Shown one piece after another: positions 30,017 through 39,629 of a stretch of DNA of 64,000 nt (the first letter of the stretch is position 1; every line of letters starts with the position of its first letter). A program made the position numbers and the translations under genes. This DNA comes from Pseudomonadota bacterium (GTDB lineage: Bacteria > Pseudomonadota > Gammaproteobacteria > Burkholderiales > Ferrovaceae). The notes below the pieces were generated by a model that was given only the letters and a program-made list of their open reading frames with translations, searched no databases and was not told the origin of the DNA. The stretch lies in NCBI GenBank assembly GCA_021811145.1, contig JAJZPN010000009.1:1-64000 (forward strand). The letters are read 5' to 3'.

Positions 30017-32191
30017 ATGGTTTCAAGAACCCACACACCTCATTATCTTGATCGATCCCAGGGTATTGCTATTCTGGAATTAGGTGGGCGTTATGGGCAG
30101 CATGAAACTCAGCTTATCGAGAAAGCGTTTCAGCTTACTGTAGAGACAGAGTCAGTCGACGAGTCATCCCTCCCGACTATACAAAAAGCCTTAAGTGTTG
30201 CACGTCTATTGAGTGATATAGAAGCTCACCCTGTATGTATTATCGTGGCACTATTACGAGCTCTACCTTGGCCAAGACTTGAAAAAATGTCTCTTCAGGA
30301 AGAGTTTGATATTGATGTTCATACCATTATTCATGATTTACATCGTATTGACCAAACCATAGCCACTATTCACGCTCTTCCACATAACGCTCAACACGAC
30401 CAGCAACGTTTAGAGGGAGTAAGAAAGTTACTGTTAGCCATGGCGCAAGACATTCGGGTAGTGATTGTGGCGTTAGCAGAACAAGTGTGGTTAATGCGTA
30501 CAGCAAGTGAGCTTGATACATCAGACCAACTTCACTTAGCCCATCAAACGATGGATCTCTATGCTCCGCTTGCTAATCGTTTAGGGGTATGGCATTTGAA
30601 GTGGGAGTTGGAGGATTTATCCTTTCGAATTCTTGAACCCACTACCTATAAGGCTATTGCAAAACGCTTAGATGAAAAGCTGGTTGATCGTGAACGTTAT
30701 ATTAATACAGTGATTCATTCTCTTGAAAACGAACTGAAAGAAGCGGGGATTGAAGCAACGGTTCAAGGACGCCCTAAGCATATTTACAGTATTGTAAAAA
30801 AGATGCGCTCTAAAAATTTGGATTTTGAAAATCTATATGATGTCAGAGCCTTAAGAGTGATCGTTAAGGAAATACGAGATTGCTATACCGTATTAGGTCT
30901 GGTACATCATCTATGGGTCCCTATCTCAGGAGAATTTGATGACTATATCGCACGACCAAAAGGAAATTTTTATCGCTCCCTTCATACCGCGGTAATTGGC
31001 CCTGAAAACAAAGCGTTAGAAATTCAAATACGTACTGAAGAAATGCATAGGGATTCTGAATTAGGGGTAGCCTCTCACTGGCGTTATAAAGAAGGATCGA
31101 ATAAGACAGATAAACGATTTGATGAGCGAGTGGCGTGGTTAAGACAAATGCTAGCATGGCAGTATGAAGTAGCGTTGTCGGGGTCGCACAAAGACATGGC
31201 CCCTTCATTAGATGATGTCATCTATGTATTTACCCCTCAAGGACGGGTGATCGACTTACCTCGTGGCGCCACACCCATTGATTTTGCTTATCATGTCCAT
31301 AGCGATTTGGGACATCGCTGTCGTGGAGCTAAGGTGGACGGACAAATTGTTAACCTCAACTATCCTCTTGATAATGCCCAGCGTGTAGAAATCATAACTG
31401 TAAGACAAGGTGGTCCAAGTCGTGATTGGTTAAATCCTGAGTATGGGTATCTAAAAAGCCCGCGTGCTTTAGCAAAAGTACGCCATTGGTTTAAACAGCT
31501 TCATCAAGAAGAGGATATTGCTCAGGGTCGAATTATTTTTGAAAAAATTCTTCATCGCGTTGGAAAAACACAGCCTAATAGCGAGCGTTTAGCTCAACAA
31601 GCGGGTTACACACGCGTGGACGATTTTTTAATTGGTCTTGCACGTGGTGATATCTCTCAACATCAAGTGGAACTGCAGTTGATTCCCGAAGTGGCTGAAG
31701 CGCCACTCACTACTGATCAATTTGTTCATAGAGAGCTTGCCCAACAAGGCTCAGGAGGAGTGTTAGTATTAGGGGTAACTAATATTGCTACATTCTTTGC
31801 TAAGTGTTGCAAGCCAGTTCCACCAGAATCCATTGTAGGGTTCGTCACTCGCGGTAGAGGGGTAAGTATTCATCGGGCAAACTGCCGCAGTTTAGCGGCC
31901 TTAACAGCAACCCAGTGGCAGCGCATGATGCCTGCGCAATGGGGTAAAACCACAGAAGGGCTATACAGTGTTGACGTTGTTGTGGAAGCTCAAGACAGAC
32001 AGGGGTTATTGCGTGATATTTCAGAGGCATTTACCAGAGAGCATATTAATGTTACCGCGGTAAACACATTATCGCGCGGTACTCAGGCACACATGAAATT
32101 CACAGTACAAATTCATAGCTTAGAACAGTTAGCTCGCGCTCTTAAAATTGCTATGACAATTAAGGGTGTGATGCAGGCTTATCGTCAGTAA
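30017..32191 (+). CDS. relA: GTP pyrophosphokinase RelA ((p)ppGpp synthetase I)
   Basis: The 724-residue protein makes (p)ppGpp in the stringent response. Layout: a degenerate HD region (about 50-180) lacking the His-Asp hydrolase residues, a synthetase domain with IYDVRAL-type YDVRALRVIVKEIRDCYT and the RelA-type acidic E306-F-D-D309 motif, a TGS domain (VIYVFTPQGRVIDLPRGATP), a conserved-cysteine region (FFAKCCKPVPPESIVGFVTR) and a C-terminal ACT domain. These features make it a synthetase-only RelA; a SpoT-type hydrolase would be expected elsewhere. Its end overlaps the convergent esterase gene by 32 bases. Confidence 0.96.
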   Translation: MVSRTHTPHYLDRSQGIAILELGGRYGQHETQLIEKAFQLTVETESVDESSLPTIQKALSVARLLSDIEAHPVCIIVALLRALPWPRLEKMSLQEEFDIDVHTIIHDLHRIDQTIATIHALPHNAQHDQQRLEGVRKLLLAMAQDIRVVIVALAEQVWLMRTASELDTSDQLHLAHQTMDLYAPLANRLGVWHLKWELEDLSFRILEPTTYKAIAKRLDEKLVDRERYINTVIHSLENELKEAGIEATVQGRPKHIYSIVKKMRSKNLDFENLYDVRALRVIVKEIRDCYTVLGLVHHLWVPISGEFDDYIARPKGNFYRSLHTAVIGPENKALEIQIRTEEMHRDSELGVASHWRYKEGSNKTDKRFDERVAWLRQMLAWQYEVALSGSHKDMAPSLDDVIYVFTPQGRVIDLPRGATPIDFAYHVHSDLGHRCRGAKVDGQIVNLNYPLDNAQRVEIITVRQGGPSRDWLNPEYGYLKSPRALAKVRHWFKQLHQEEDIAQGRIIFEKILHRVGKTQPNSERLAQQAGYTRVDDFLIGLARGDISQHQVELQLIPEVAEAPLTTDQFVHRELAQQGSGGVLVLGVTNIATFFAKCCKPVPPESIVGFVTRGRGVSIHRANCRSLAALTATQWQRMMPAQWGKTTEGLYSVDVVVEAQDRQGLLRDISEAFTREHINVTAVNTLSRGTQAHMKFTVQIHSLEQLARALKIAMTIKGVMQAYRQ

Positions 32192-32855
32192 TACTCACAA
32201 TTTGTTTAAGCCATTGACCAATTAGCTGAATTTCTTCCCAACATACAGAGTGGCCCATCACATAATGATGCCATTCAAGCGTACAACCTTGTTCTCTAAG
32301 GTAGTCTGCAGCCTGTCTACCAAGACTAATGGGTACCACATTATCGGCAGTACCATGCACCATTAAAATAGGCGTATTCTTATTGGTGTTTGTGACAGGA
32401 GGTTGATTGTCTACTTGAGGTAGATATGTAGATAAGGCCATGAATCCGGCGAGAGGTCTGCTAGTTTGAGTGGCTAGGGTTAGGGTTATCGCGCCACCTT
32501 GAGAGAAGCCAGCGATAATAATCTGTTCACTGCTAATGCCCTGTTGAATTTGTTCGTCGATTAAGGTTTCAATAGCCGCAGCAGACTGGGTGACGCCCTG
32601 TAAATCAATTTGACGATTGAGTCCATCAAAAGCAATATCATACCAAGCACGCATAATCATGCCATGATTGATAGAGACTGGACGTTTAGGGGCGTGAGGA
32701 AAGACAAAGCGAATTGTGTGGTGAGCTGGTAACCCAAGCTCGCTCACAATGGGGGCAAAATCATATCCATCTGCACCAAGACCATGTAGCCATATTACGC
32801 ACCATTGGGCCGTATTAGTGGGTTCAATAACATGACAATCTAGACTAATACTCAT
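32160..32855 (-). CDS. Alpha/beta-hydrolase, carboxylesterase / acyl-protein thioesterase-like
   Basis: The 231-residue hydrolase of the phospholipase/carboxylesterase family has WLHGLGADGYDF near the N terminus and the nucleophile S118 in AGFSQGGA. The triad is completed by D171 (HGTADNVVP) and H202 (YVMGHSVCWEEI). These enzymes hydrolyse short acyl esters or lysophospholipids; the natural substrate is not evident. It overlaps mog by 4 bases upstream and converges on relA with a 32-base overlap. Confidence 0.9.
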   Translation of the reverse strand: MSISLDCHVIEPTNTAQWCVIWLHGLGADGYDFAPIVSELGLPAHHTIRFVFPHAPKRPVSINHGMIMRAWYDIAFDGLNRQIDLQGVTQSAAAIETLIDEQIQQGISSEQIIIAGFSQGGAITLTLATQTSRPLAGFMALSTYLPQVDNQPPVTNTNKNTPILMVHGTADNVVPISLGRQAADYLREQGCTLEWHHYVMGHSVCWEEIQLIGQWLKQIVSITDDKPASHP

Positions 32856-33427
32856 GATTGAGCACTCCCTTGGCGTTGGGCTGATTTGGGGCGAAATATA
32901 TTAATGGTGTTGGGACGAGAGAGTAAATAAGGACCGCCAATCAAATCAATACAGTAGGGTACCGCGGCAAAAATACCATCTAGTGTTTCTTTGATGGCTT
33001 TGGGTTGCCCGGGGAGATTGATAATCAGTGATGAACCACGTATGACTACTACCTGTCGAGACAAAATAGCAGTAGGAGTATACTGTAGATTGTTACGTCT
33101 CATTTGCTCACCAAAACCATCTAATACTTTATCGGCTACGTTGAGTGTTGCTTCTGGAGTAACATCACGTTTAGCAGGGCCCGTACCGCCGGTTGTTACA
33201 ATAAGAGAGCAGTGGCTGGTATCAGTAAGCTCAATCAAGGTGCGCTCGATTAATGCTTGTTCATCTGGGATCAGTCTACTTTCAAAATGAATAGGGTTTT
33301 CAAGGGTTTGTTCAAACCATTCTTGTAAAGCAGGGAGTCCCTTATCCTCATAAACGCCAGAGGAGGCTCGGTCACTAATGGAGAGAATACCGATGGTGAT
33401 GGGTTCAAAATCAGTTTTGGTCATCAT
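32852..33427 (-). CDS. mog: Molybdopterin adenylyltransferase (Mog/MoaB family)
   Basis: The 191-residue protein shows the MoaB/Mog pattern: IGILSISDRASSGVYEDKGL at the N terminus, SLIVTTGGTGPAKRDVTPEA in the centre and LIINLPGQPKAIKETL later. It adenylylates molybdopterin before molybdenum insertion. The ATG at 33427 (or 33424) lies inside the end of yjgA; further upstream starts would overlap more. Other molybdenum cofactor genes are not in the window, so Mog is assigned over MoaB from the longer GTGPAKRDVTP form. Confidence 0.92.
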   Translation of the reverse strand: MMTKTDFEPITIGILSISDRASSGVYEDKGLPALQEWFEQTLENPIHFESRLIPDEQALIERTLIELTDTSHCSLIVTTGGTGPAKRDVTPEATLNVADKVLDGFGEQMRRNNLQYTPTAILSRQVVVIRGSSLIINLPGQPKAIKETLDGIFAAVPYCIDLIGGPYLLSRPNTINIFRPKSAQRQGSAQS

Positions 33428-33929
33428 GATCTGACTGTGTTGTGTGTTGAGTAAGTTGTTCAAAAATCAAGCGATATAATTGCCGAAAAGATCGGGGTGG
33501 CTTTTGTGCTTGTTGTTCTTTGTGAGCGTTCATAGCAAGTTGTCTTAGCTGTGTCCGGTCTGCCTGTGGATGGGCTTCACAGAATTGATCGAGTTGGCGT
33601 ATATCCTCAATGATTTTTAGACGCCATTGTTCGGCCAAATGCTGTAATGCCACAGCTTCTTTGGATACCCCTTTTAATTGATCAAGATAGGCAATAAGAG
33701 GCTCTGGATCAACGTCACGCATCAGTTTACCAATGTATTGTAATTGGCGACGGACAGCACCATGCGCTTTGAAGGTTTTAATGTCTAATAAGGCTTTTTC
33801 AAGTGTTTCAGGTAAGGCTAGGTGTTTGATCTTATCCTGGCTTAATTGGGATAAAGCTTCCCCTAAAGCCTGTAAGTCATGCATTTCACGTTTGCGTTGC
33901 GATTTACTGATTGGTTCATCTAAAGACAC
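33411..33929 (-). CDS. yjgA: Ribosome-associated protein YjgA (DarP, DUF615)
   Basis: The 172-residue, highly helical, charged protein matches DUF615: SKSQRKREMHDLQALGEALS at the N terminus, TFKAHGAVRRQLQYIGKLMR at about 52-71, and KPPRSFRQLYRLIF near the C terminus. In E. coli YjgA/DarP assists late 50S assembly. The GTG start at 33929 follows GGGAAAAACC. It is divergent from pmbA, a conserved arrangement in Betaproteobacteria, and overlaps mog by 17 bases. Confidence 0.93.
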   Translation of the reverse strand: MSLDEPISKSQRKREMHDLQALGEALSQLSQDKIKHLALPETLEKALLDIKTFKAHGAVRRQLQYIGKLMRDVDPEPLIAYLDQLKGVSKEAVALQHLAEQWRLKIIEDIRQLDQFCEAHPQADRTQLRQLAMNAHKEQQAQKPPRSFRQLYRLIFEQLTQHTTQSDHDDQN

Positions 33930-34027
33930 GGTTTTTCCCAGGTCATGCTAATCTTGATATGATACCGGATTGAGGCTAAGAGAGTAAGCCGTTAGACTGT
34001 GTTAATAAAGGTTAAAAGAGTTGTCCT

Positions 34028-35383
34028 ATGGATTCTGTGATGAATAATAAAAGTTTTTCTAATACTCCTCAGCATTTGTCTGAATTGGTCGAGGAGGCGC
34101 TAAAGCAAGCAAAGGCTAACGGGGCTACGGCGGCTGAAGCTGATGTCAGTGAAGGCTTTGGCTATTCAGTGACAGTGCGTTTAAAGGAAGTGGAGACAAT
34201 CGAGTACAATCGGGATAAAGATTTAAGTGTGACTGTTTACTTTGGTCAAAAGAAGGGGCATGCCAGTACTTCTGATCTCTCTCTTAGCGCATTAAAAGAT
34301 ACCGTTGATAAAGCGACTACCATTGCAAAATATACGGCTGCAGATGAGTTTGCAGGCCTTGCAGATGCTAATTTATTTGCCAAGGCGCCTTTTCCAGATT
34401 TGAATTTGTATCATCCTTGGAATTTACCTGTAGAGGAGGCTGTCACTCTCGCTAAGCGCTGTGAAGAGGAAGCGCTTAAAGTTGATAAGGAAATACATAA
34501 CTCAGAAGGAGCCACAGTCTATACTCAGGAATCTCAGTTTGTTTATGGTAATTCTGCGGGATTTCTAGGTGGCTTTAGTGGTTCTAGTCATGGGATTAGT
34601 TGCTCGGTTATTGCCGGCGTTGATAGTAATATGCAACGCGATTATTGGTACACCACAGCACGCGATGCCAAAGACATGGATAATCCTGAAAAAGTGGGTC
34701 ATGAAGCAGGGATAAGAACCGTCAGACGATTACATGCAAGACGAGTGAAAACCTGTAAAGTGCCTGTTTTGTTTGACGCCACCCTCGCTTCAGGTTTATT
34801 GGGGCACTTTGTTGGCGCAGTCAGCGGTGGAGCTCAATATCGTAAGTCCTCCTTTTTGTTGAATAGTCTTGATAAGGCTGTGTTTGCACCACAAATACAA
34901 ATCATTGAAGATCCTTTTATTTTAAAAGGTCTTGCCAGTACGCCTTTCGATGATGAGGGAGTGCAAACAACACGTCGCCAGGTCGTTAAAGACGGTGTAT
35001 TACAAGGCTACTTTTTAAGTAGTTACTCAGCCCGTAAGTTGGGGTTACAAACAACAGGTAACTCTGGTGGAAGTCATAATTTAATTATTCAACCTTTCGG
35101 TGGATCATTTGAGGATTTACTCAAACAAATGGGTACTGGATTATGGGTGACTGAACTATTGGGTCACGGTGTTAATTCAGTGACTGGAGACTATTCACGG
35201 GGAGCAGCTGGTTTTTGGGTGGAAAATGGACAAATCCAGTTTCCTGTGCAAGAGGTAACCATTGCCGGTAACTTAAAAGACATGTTTAAGCACATTATTG
35301 GTGTGGGCAATGATGTCTTAATTAGAGGATCAAAAATTACTGGCTCTATTTTGATTGAGAACATGACAGTGGCTGGGGAATAA
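34028..35383 (+). CDS. pmbA: Metalloprotease subunit PmbA (TldE)
   Basis: The 451-residue PmbA/TldE protein forms a heterodimeric metalloprotease with TldD that trims unfolded or modified peptides. Family segments are EADVSEGFGYSVTVRLKEVE, GLASTPFDDEGVQTTRRQVV and TELLGHGVNSVTGDYSRGAA near the C terminus. It lacks the HExxxH zinc motif, as expected for the PmbA half. tldD is not in the window. ATG 34028 or 34040 could be the start. It is followed 14 bases later by nrdR. Confidence 0.94.
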   Translation: MDSVMNNKSFSNTPQHLSELVEEALKQAKANGATAAEADVSEGFGYSVTVRLKEVETIEYNRDKDLSVTVYFGQKKGHASTSDLSLSALKDTVDKATTIAKYTAADEFAGLADANLFAKAPFPDLNLYHPWNLPVEEAVTLAKRCEEEALKVDKEIHNSEGATVYTQESQFVYGNSAGFLGGFSGSSHGISCSVIAGVDSNMQRDYWYTTARDAKDMDNPEKVGHEAGIRTVRRLHARRVKTCKVPVLFDATLASGLLGHFVGAVSGGAQYRKSSFLLNSLDKAVFAPQIQIIEDPFILKGLASTPFDDEGVQTTRRQVVKDGVLQGYFLSSYSARKLGLQTTGNSGGSHNLIIQPFGGSFEDLLKQMGTGLWVTELLGHGVNSVTGDYSRGAAGFWVENGQIQFPVQEVTIAGNLKDMFKHIIGVGNDVLIRGSKITGSILIENMTVAGE

Positions 35384-35397
35384 CTGAGGGTTAATCA

Positions 35398-35841
35398 ATG
35401 AAATGTCCGTTTTGCGGTACGCTTGATTCGCAAGTTATTGACTCACGAGTGAATGAGTCTGGTGATAGTGTACGTCGTAGACGTCGATGTATTGGCTGCA
35501 ATAAGCGTTTTACTACTTATGAAATGGCTGATGTACGTTATCCTCAAATCGTCAAACAAAATGGTAAACGCGAGGATTTTTCAAACGATAAAATTCGTTC
35601 AAGTTTTCTGCGTGCATTACATAAACGTCCTGTTTCAGCAGAATTGGTCGATGAGGCCGTTAACCGAATTAATCAAAAATTATTAGCCCAAGGCGAACGA
35701 GAAATTCAATCTTTACGGGTTGGCGAGATGGTTATGGAAGAATTAAGGCGTCTTGATAAAGTGGCCTATATTCGTTTTGCATCCGTATATCGGAGTTTTC
35801 AAGACGTGGATGATTTTAGGGATGTCATTCGTGACCTATAG
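35398..35841 (+). CDS. nrdR: Transcriptional repressor NrdR
   Basis: The 147-residue protein has a zinc ribbon (C3, C6, C31, C34 in KCPFCG and CIGCNKRF) and an ATP-cone domain ([20 protein letters not shown]). NrdR binds (d)ATP and represses ribonucleotide reductase operons at NrdR boxes. It heads the riboflavin run, as in many Proteobacteria. The next gene begins inside its 3' end. Confidence 0.97.
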   Translation: MKCPFCGTLDSQVIDSRVNESGDSVRRRRRCIGCNKRFTTYEMADVRYPQIVKQNGKREDFSNDKIRSSFLRALHKRPVSAELVDEAVNRINQKLLAQGEREIQSLRVGEMVMEELRRLDKVAYIRFASVYRSFQDVDDFRDVIRDL

Positions 35842-36958
35842 TGCGGTTTTTCCTGATGATATAGTCTGGATGCGTCAAGCTCTAGCTTTGGCTGAAAAAG
35901 GATTATTTACTACCACCCCAAACCCTAGAGTGGGGGCAGTGATAGTGAATAATGGTCATAAAGTGGGGCAAGGTTTTCATGAGCGTGCAGGTGAATCTCA
36001 CGCAGAAGTGATCGCCCTACAACAAGCACAAGAATTGTCACGTGGGGCAACACTTTATGTCACCCTTGAACCTTGCAGTCATTATGGCCGAACCCCTCCA
36101 TGTGTTGATAGTGTTATCAAGGCGGGTATTCAACGGGTAGTGATTGCTATGCAAGATCCCAATCCCTTGGTGTCAGGTCAAGGGATCGCAAAATTAAAAG
36201 AGCAGGGTATTACAGTCTGTGTTGGCGTTGAGGAAGATCTGGCACGAGAATTAAATATTGGCTTTATTTCTCGTATGGAGCGTCAGCGTCCGTGGATAAG
36301 AGCCAAAGTTGCCATGAGTATGGATGCCGTCACAGCACTCTCATCAGGAGAGAGTCAGTGGATTACTCATGATGCAGCACGAATGGATGGACACAGTTGG
36401 CGAGCGCGAAGTTGTGCGATGTTAACGGGAGCGGGAACAGTGAGGGTGGATAATCCTCGATTAACGGTTCGCTCAATTGAGTCCTCTCGTCAACCGTTAC
36501 GCATCGTTATTGATAATCAACTTGATACAGATCCTGATGCGCATATATATGATGATGGGCATGCCGTTATTTTAACTGTAAACCCCGCTATCGAACGTGC
36601 TGCACAGTATGAGAAACGAGGTGTTAGAGTACGTTGTTTAGAAGCTGGAGAGAATGGCCGAGTCGCTATGGAATCGGTGACAAAAGCACTGCATTCCCTA
36701 CAGCTTAATGAAGTGTTGCTAGAGACAGGGCAGCGTTTAAACGGAGTTTTTTTAGAAGCCGGTTTGATCGATGAGTGGATCTGTTATGTTGCGCCTACTT
36801 TTTTAGGAATAGGCGGTTCTGGAGTCGCTCAGTTTGGTCCACTAGCTCATCTTTCTCAGCGGACTGATTTCACCATTGTTGATGTGAAACACATTGCAGA
36901 AGATTTACGTATTGTATTAAGGGCGCCTGAATCAATAAAGTGGTTAAATAGGAAATAA
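35822..36958 (+). CDS. ribD: Bifunctional riboflavin deaminase/reductase RibD
   Basis: The 378-residue protein performs two steps: deamination of the pyrimidine and reduction of the ribosyl side chain. The deaminase domain holds the zinc ligands in [10 protein letters not shown] and [14 protein letters not shown]. The reductase domain begins near [17 protein letters not shown] (about 150), with [15 protein letters not shown] and [21 protein letters not shown]. The start is uncertain: ATG 35822 overlaps nrdR by 20 bases and a GTG at 35831 is an alternative. It ends 2 bases before ribE. Confidence 0.95.
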   Translation: MSFVTYSAVFPDDIVWMRQALALAEKGLFTTTPNPRVGAVIVNNGHKVGQGFHERAGESHAEVIALQQAQELSRGATLYVTLEPCSHYGRTPPCVDSVIKAGIQRVVIAMQDPNPLVSGQGIAKLKEQGITVCVGVEEDLARELNIGFISRMERQRPWIRAKVAMSMDAVTALSSGESQWITHDAARMDGHSWRARSCAMLTGAGTVRVDNPRLTVRSIESSRQPLRIVIDNQLDTDPDAHIYDDGHAVILTVNPAIERAAQYEKRGVRVRCLEAGENGRVAMESVTKALHSLQLNEVLLETGQRLNGVFLEAGLIDEWICYVAPTFLGIGGSGVAQFGPLAHLSQRTDFTIVDVKHIAEDLRIVLRAPESIKWLNRK

Positions 36959-36960
36959 TT

Positions 36961-37563
36961 ATGTTTACTGGGATTATTCTGGCAACAGGAAAAATAGTAG
37001 AAAAACAACAATTAGAGCAGGGTGTACGTCTGCGTATTGATACAACCATGGATTTATCAGATGTAGCAATTGGTGATTCGATTGCTGTTAATGGTGTGTG
37101 TTTAACAGTAGTGAAACTATTGGATAACGGTTTTTTGATGGATGTGTCACGCCATACTCTAGATGTTACGGTAGGGCTTGAGTTAGATAAGATAGTAAAT
37201 TTAGAAAAAGCATTAAGACTCGCTGATCGACTTGGCGGACATTTGGTGTCAGGGCATGTGGATGGACTAGGAGAAGTCATACAATATTATGCTATTGGAG
37301 AAAGTTGGTTTTTAGAGATTAAGGCTGCAGGGGATTTATCACGGTATATTGCAAAAAAAGGATCAATCACGGTGAATGGGATCTCGTTGACAGTCAATAG
37401 TATTGAACAGGATAACTTTACCATTAACATCATTCCACATACTCGCGAGGTAACTAATTTTAAAGAATTAGCAGTGGGGAGTAAGGTAAATTTAGAGATT
37501 GATTTGATTGCTCGTTATATTGAACGCTCTCGAATTTGGGAGAGTGAGAGAGAAATAAGCTAA
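36961..37563 (+). CDS. ribE: Riboflavin synthase, alpha subunit
   Basis: The 200-residue enzyme dismutates 6,7-dimethyl-8-ribityllumazine to riboflavin. It has the duplicated lumazine-binding fold: [30 protein letters not shown] and [16 protein letters not shown] in repeat one, and [20 protein letters not shown] in repeat two, with a [12 protein letters not shown] end. It sits between ribD and ribBX in the same operon. No FMN riboswitch was seen anywhere upstream in the run. Confidence 0.97.
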   Translation: MFTGIILATGKIVEKQQLEQGVRLRIDTTMDLSDVAIGDSIAVNGVCLTVVKLLDNGFLMDVSRHTLDVTVGLELDKIVNLEKALRLADRLGGHLVSGHVDGLGEVIQYYAIGESWFLEIKAAGDLSRYIAKKGSITVNGISLTVNSIEQDNFTINIIPHTREVTNFKELAVGSKVNLEIDLIARYIERSRIWESEREIS

Positions 37564-37591
37564 AATAGCTTTTTGCTCTTTAGGAAAGTAC

Positions 37592-38716
37592 ATGATCAAC
37601 ACCAGCACTACGCGGTCAACTCTACCAGGATTGTCTCCTACGTCGGAAATTATCGAGGAAATTCGAGCAGGGCGAATGGTGGTATTGGTTGACGATGAAG
37701 ACCGTGAGAATGAGGGTGATCTGGTTTTGGCGGCAGAGTTTGTTACACCAGAAGCCATTAATTTTATGGCTCGCTTTGGTCGTGGTTTGATTTGTTTAAC
37801 CCTGACTCAAGAGCGCTGTCGACAGTTAAACCTTCCTCTAATGGTCTCTGACAATAGATCAAGTATGACAACCAACTTTACTGTATCTATTGAGGCAGCT
37901 AAGGGTGTCACAACAGGTATTTCAGCTGCTGATCGAGCGCAAACCATTAAGGCTGCTGTTGCCCGTTTCGCACGTCCTGAGGATCTGGTTCAACCAGGAC
38001 ATATCTTTCCCTTAATGGCTCGTCGTGGTGGAGTATTAATTCGTGCAGGTCATACCGAAGCGGGGTGTGATTTGGCGCAACTTGCTGAGCTTGAGCCAAG
38101 TGCTGTGATTTGCGAAATACTAAAAGATGATGGTGAGATGGCAAGATTACCTGACTTGATTGAGTTTGCACAACAGCATCAGTTAAAAATAGGCACTATT
38201 GCAGACTTAATTCACTACCGTAGTCAAAATGAACGCTTGGTCGAGAGGGCTGCAGAACGTGAATTGGTTACCCCTTATGGTAAGTTTAAGGTGGCAGCGT
38301 ATTATGATGCGATTGCCAATCAAACTCATTTGGCGTTAGTTCACGGCACCATTGATGCTGAGCAGGAAACCTTAGTCAGAGTACATGAACCGTTTTCATT
38401 AGTGGATATTTTTGATGAACGTGCATATCAACATTCATTTGGAATTCAAAGTGCTTTACGTCGTATCACTGAAGCGCCTTGTGGCGTATTAGTGTTACTG
38501 CAAGGTGAGGAAAGTGCCGAGGATTTAATTGCCTGGGCAAGTCCTAATCAGGAGTTACCTCCTAGAAAATGGGATTCACGATTATATGGAGTAGGGGCGC
38601 AGATTCTAAGAGATCTGGGTGTTCAGAAAATGAGAGTATTATCTCGCTTAAGAAAAATCCCCAGTATGGCAGGATTTGGATTGGAGGTTGTAGGGTATGT
38701 CACACCAAACGAATAG
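37592..38716 (+). CDS. ribB: 3,4-dihydroxy-2-butanone-4-phosphate synthase with degenerate GTP cyclohydrolase II domain (RibBX)
   Basis: The 374-residue protein has an intact N-terminal RibB domain (about 16-215) with the acidic loop [11 protein letters not shown] at 34-44 and [14 protein letters not shown]. The C-terminal half (about 218-374) is clearly RibA-derived ([20 protein letters not shown] and [10 protein letters not shown]), but the RibA zinc cysteines and the catalytic REGRGIG segment are absent. The matching parts read [20 protein letters not shown] and [16 protein letters not shown]. This fits the RibBX variant known in Proteobacteria. It should make the four-carbon riboflavin precursor but not open GTP, so a separate RibA is expected. 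Confidence 0.92.
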   Translation: MINTSTTRSTLPGLSPTSEIIEEIRAGRMVVLVDDEDRENEGDLVLAAEFVTPEAINFMARFGRGLICLTLTQERCRQLNLPLMVSDNRSSMTTNFTVSIEAAKGVTTGISAADRAQTIKAAVARFARPEDLVQPGHIFPLMARRGGVLIRAGHTEAGCDLAQLAELEPSAVICEILKDDGEMARLPDLIEFAQQHQLKIGTIADLIHYRSQNERLVERAAERELVTPYGKFKVAAYYDAIANQTHLALVHGTIDAEQETLVRVHEPFSLVDIFDERAYQHSFGIQSALRRITEAPCGVLVLLQGEESAEDLIAWASPNQELPPRKWDSRLYGVGAQILRDLGVQKMRVLSRLRKIPSMAGFGLEVVGYVTPNE

Positions 38717-39191
38717 TCCTAGAAATACCAGTATGGCTGATATTTCTAGTAACGGCACAGGGTTACGTATTGCTATCGTGATTTCACGCTTTAATGAAGC
38801 CATAGGAGAACACTTATTAGCTTCCACCGGAAAAGCATTAATGGATCATGGTGTTTTAGAACAAGATATACCGGTGATACGTGTTCCAGGTGCGCTTGAG
38901 ATTCCGCTAGCGTTAAAAACCTTGGCATTAACAAAACGGTTTGATGCATTAATTGCGTTAGGTTCGGTGGTTCGAGGAGAAACTTACCATTTTGAAATTG
39001 TTGCTAATGAAAGTGCTGCAGGAATTACTGCTGTACAGCTCGAAACAGGTGTGCCGATAGCTAATGGTATTCTGACAACAGAGAATGATGCACAAGCTTT
39101 TGCGCGAGTAGAGCAAAAAGGATTGGATTGTGCCCTGGCAGCGATAGAAATGGCTCGACTTTTAGCAGAAATCAGAATGGGTGAATTGTGA
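38697..39191 (+). CDS. ribH: 6,7-dimethyl-8-ribityllumazine synthase
   Basis: The 164-residue enzyme condenses the RibB and RibD products. Family marks are [55 protein letters not shown] and [21 protein letters not shown] 38697 lies 20 bases inside ribBX with GGAGG about 10 bases ahead; ATG 38733 would give a shorter N terminus. The overlap with nusB (4 bases) shows tight coupling. Confidence 0.97.
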   Translation: MSHQTNSPRNTSMADISSNGTGLRIAIVISRFNEAIGEHLLASTGKALMDHGVLEQDIPVIRVPGALEIPLALKTLALTKRFDALIALGSVVRGETYHFEIVANESAAGITAVQLETGVPIANGILTTENDAQAFARVEQKGLDCALAAIEMARLLAEIRMGEL

Positions 39192-39619
39192 AATCAGCAA
39201 GACGATTGGCGCGTGAAGGGGTAGTACAGGGCTTATATTCATGGCAGATGACAGGGGATGCAATGGCTCACATTAGCCAACATATTCTGTCGCAAAAGCA
39301 TATGGCACGTGCTGATATGCCTTTAATGAAGAATTATTTACAAGGTATTTATGATGCAATTGATGAGTTAAATATTTTTGTAGCGCCTTATCTTGATCGT
39401 GATTTAGGTAGTGTTAGTCCAATCGAAAAGTCTATTCTATGGCTGGCAGCCTATGAGCTTCGCCATTCTTTAGATACGCCATTTCGCGTTATTATCAATG
39501 AAGCAGTTGAAATCGCAAAGGCGTTTGGTGCAACAGATGGTCATAAATATATCAATGGTGTACTAGATAAAATGGCCTTAGATGTTCGTCCTAAGGAAGT
39601 AAAACTGACACAAGGTTAG
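39188..39619 (+). CDS. nusB: Transcription antitermination factor NusB
   Basis: The 143-residue all-helical RNA-binding protein works with NusE (S10) at boxA in rRNA antitermination. Marks are [20 protein letters not shown] at the start, LDRDLGSVSPIEKSILWLAA and FRVIINEAVEIAKAFGATDG, then KYINGVLDKMA. It starts with GTG in a GTGA overlap with ribH. The ribH-nusB pair is widely conserved. Confidence 0.97.
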   Translation: MKSARRLAREGVVQGLYSWQMTGDAMAHISQHILSQKHMARADMPLMKNYLQGIYDAIDELNIFVAPYLDRDLGSVSPIEKSILWLAAYELRHSLDTPFRVIINEAVEIAKAFGATDGHKYINGVLDKMALDVRPKEVKLTQG

Positions 39620-39629
39620 GAAATCTTGA

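Noticed and set aside
35383-39200. FMN riboswitch upstream of the rib genes
   Set aside because: The genes are separated by 2 to 28 bases or overlap, leaving no room for the aptamer, and none of its conserved segments was seen.
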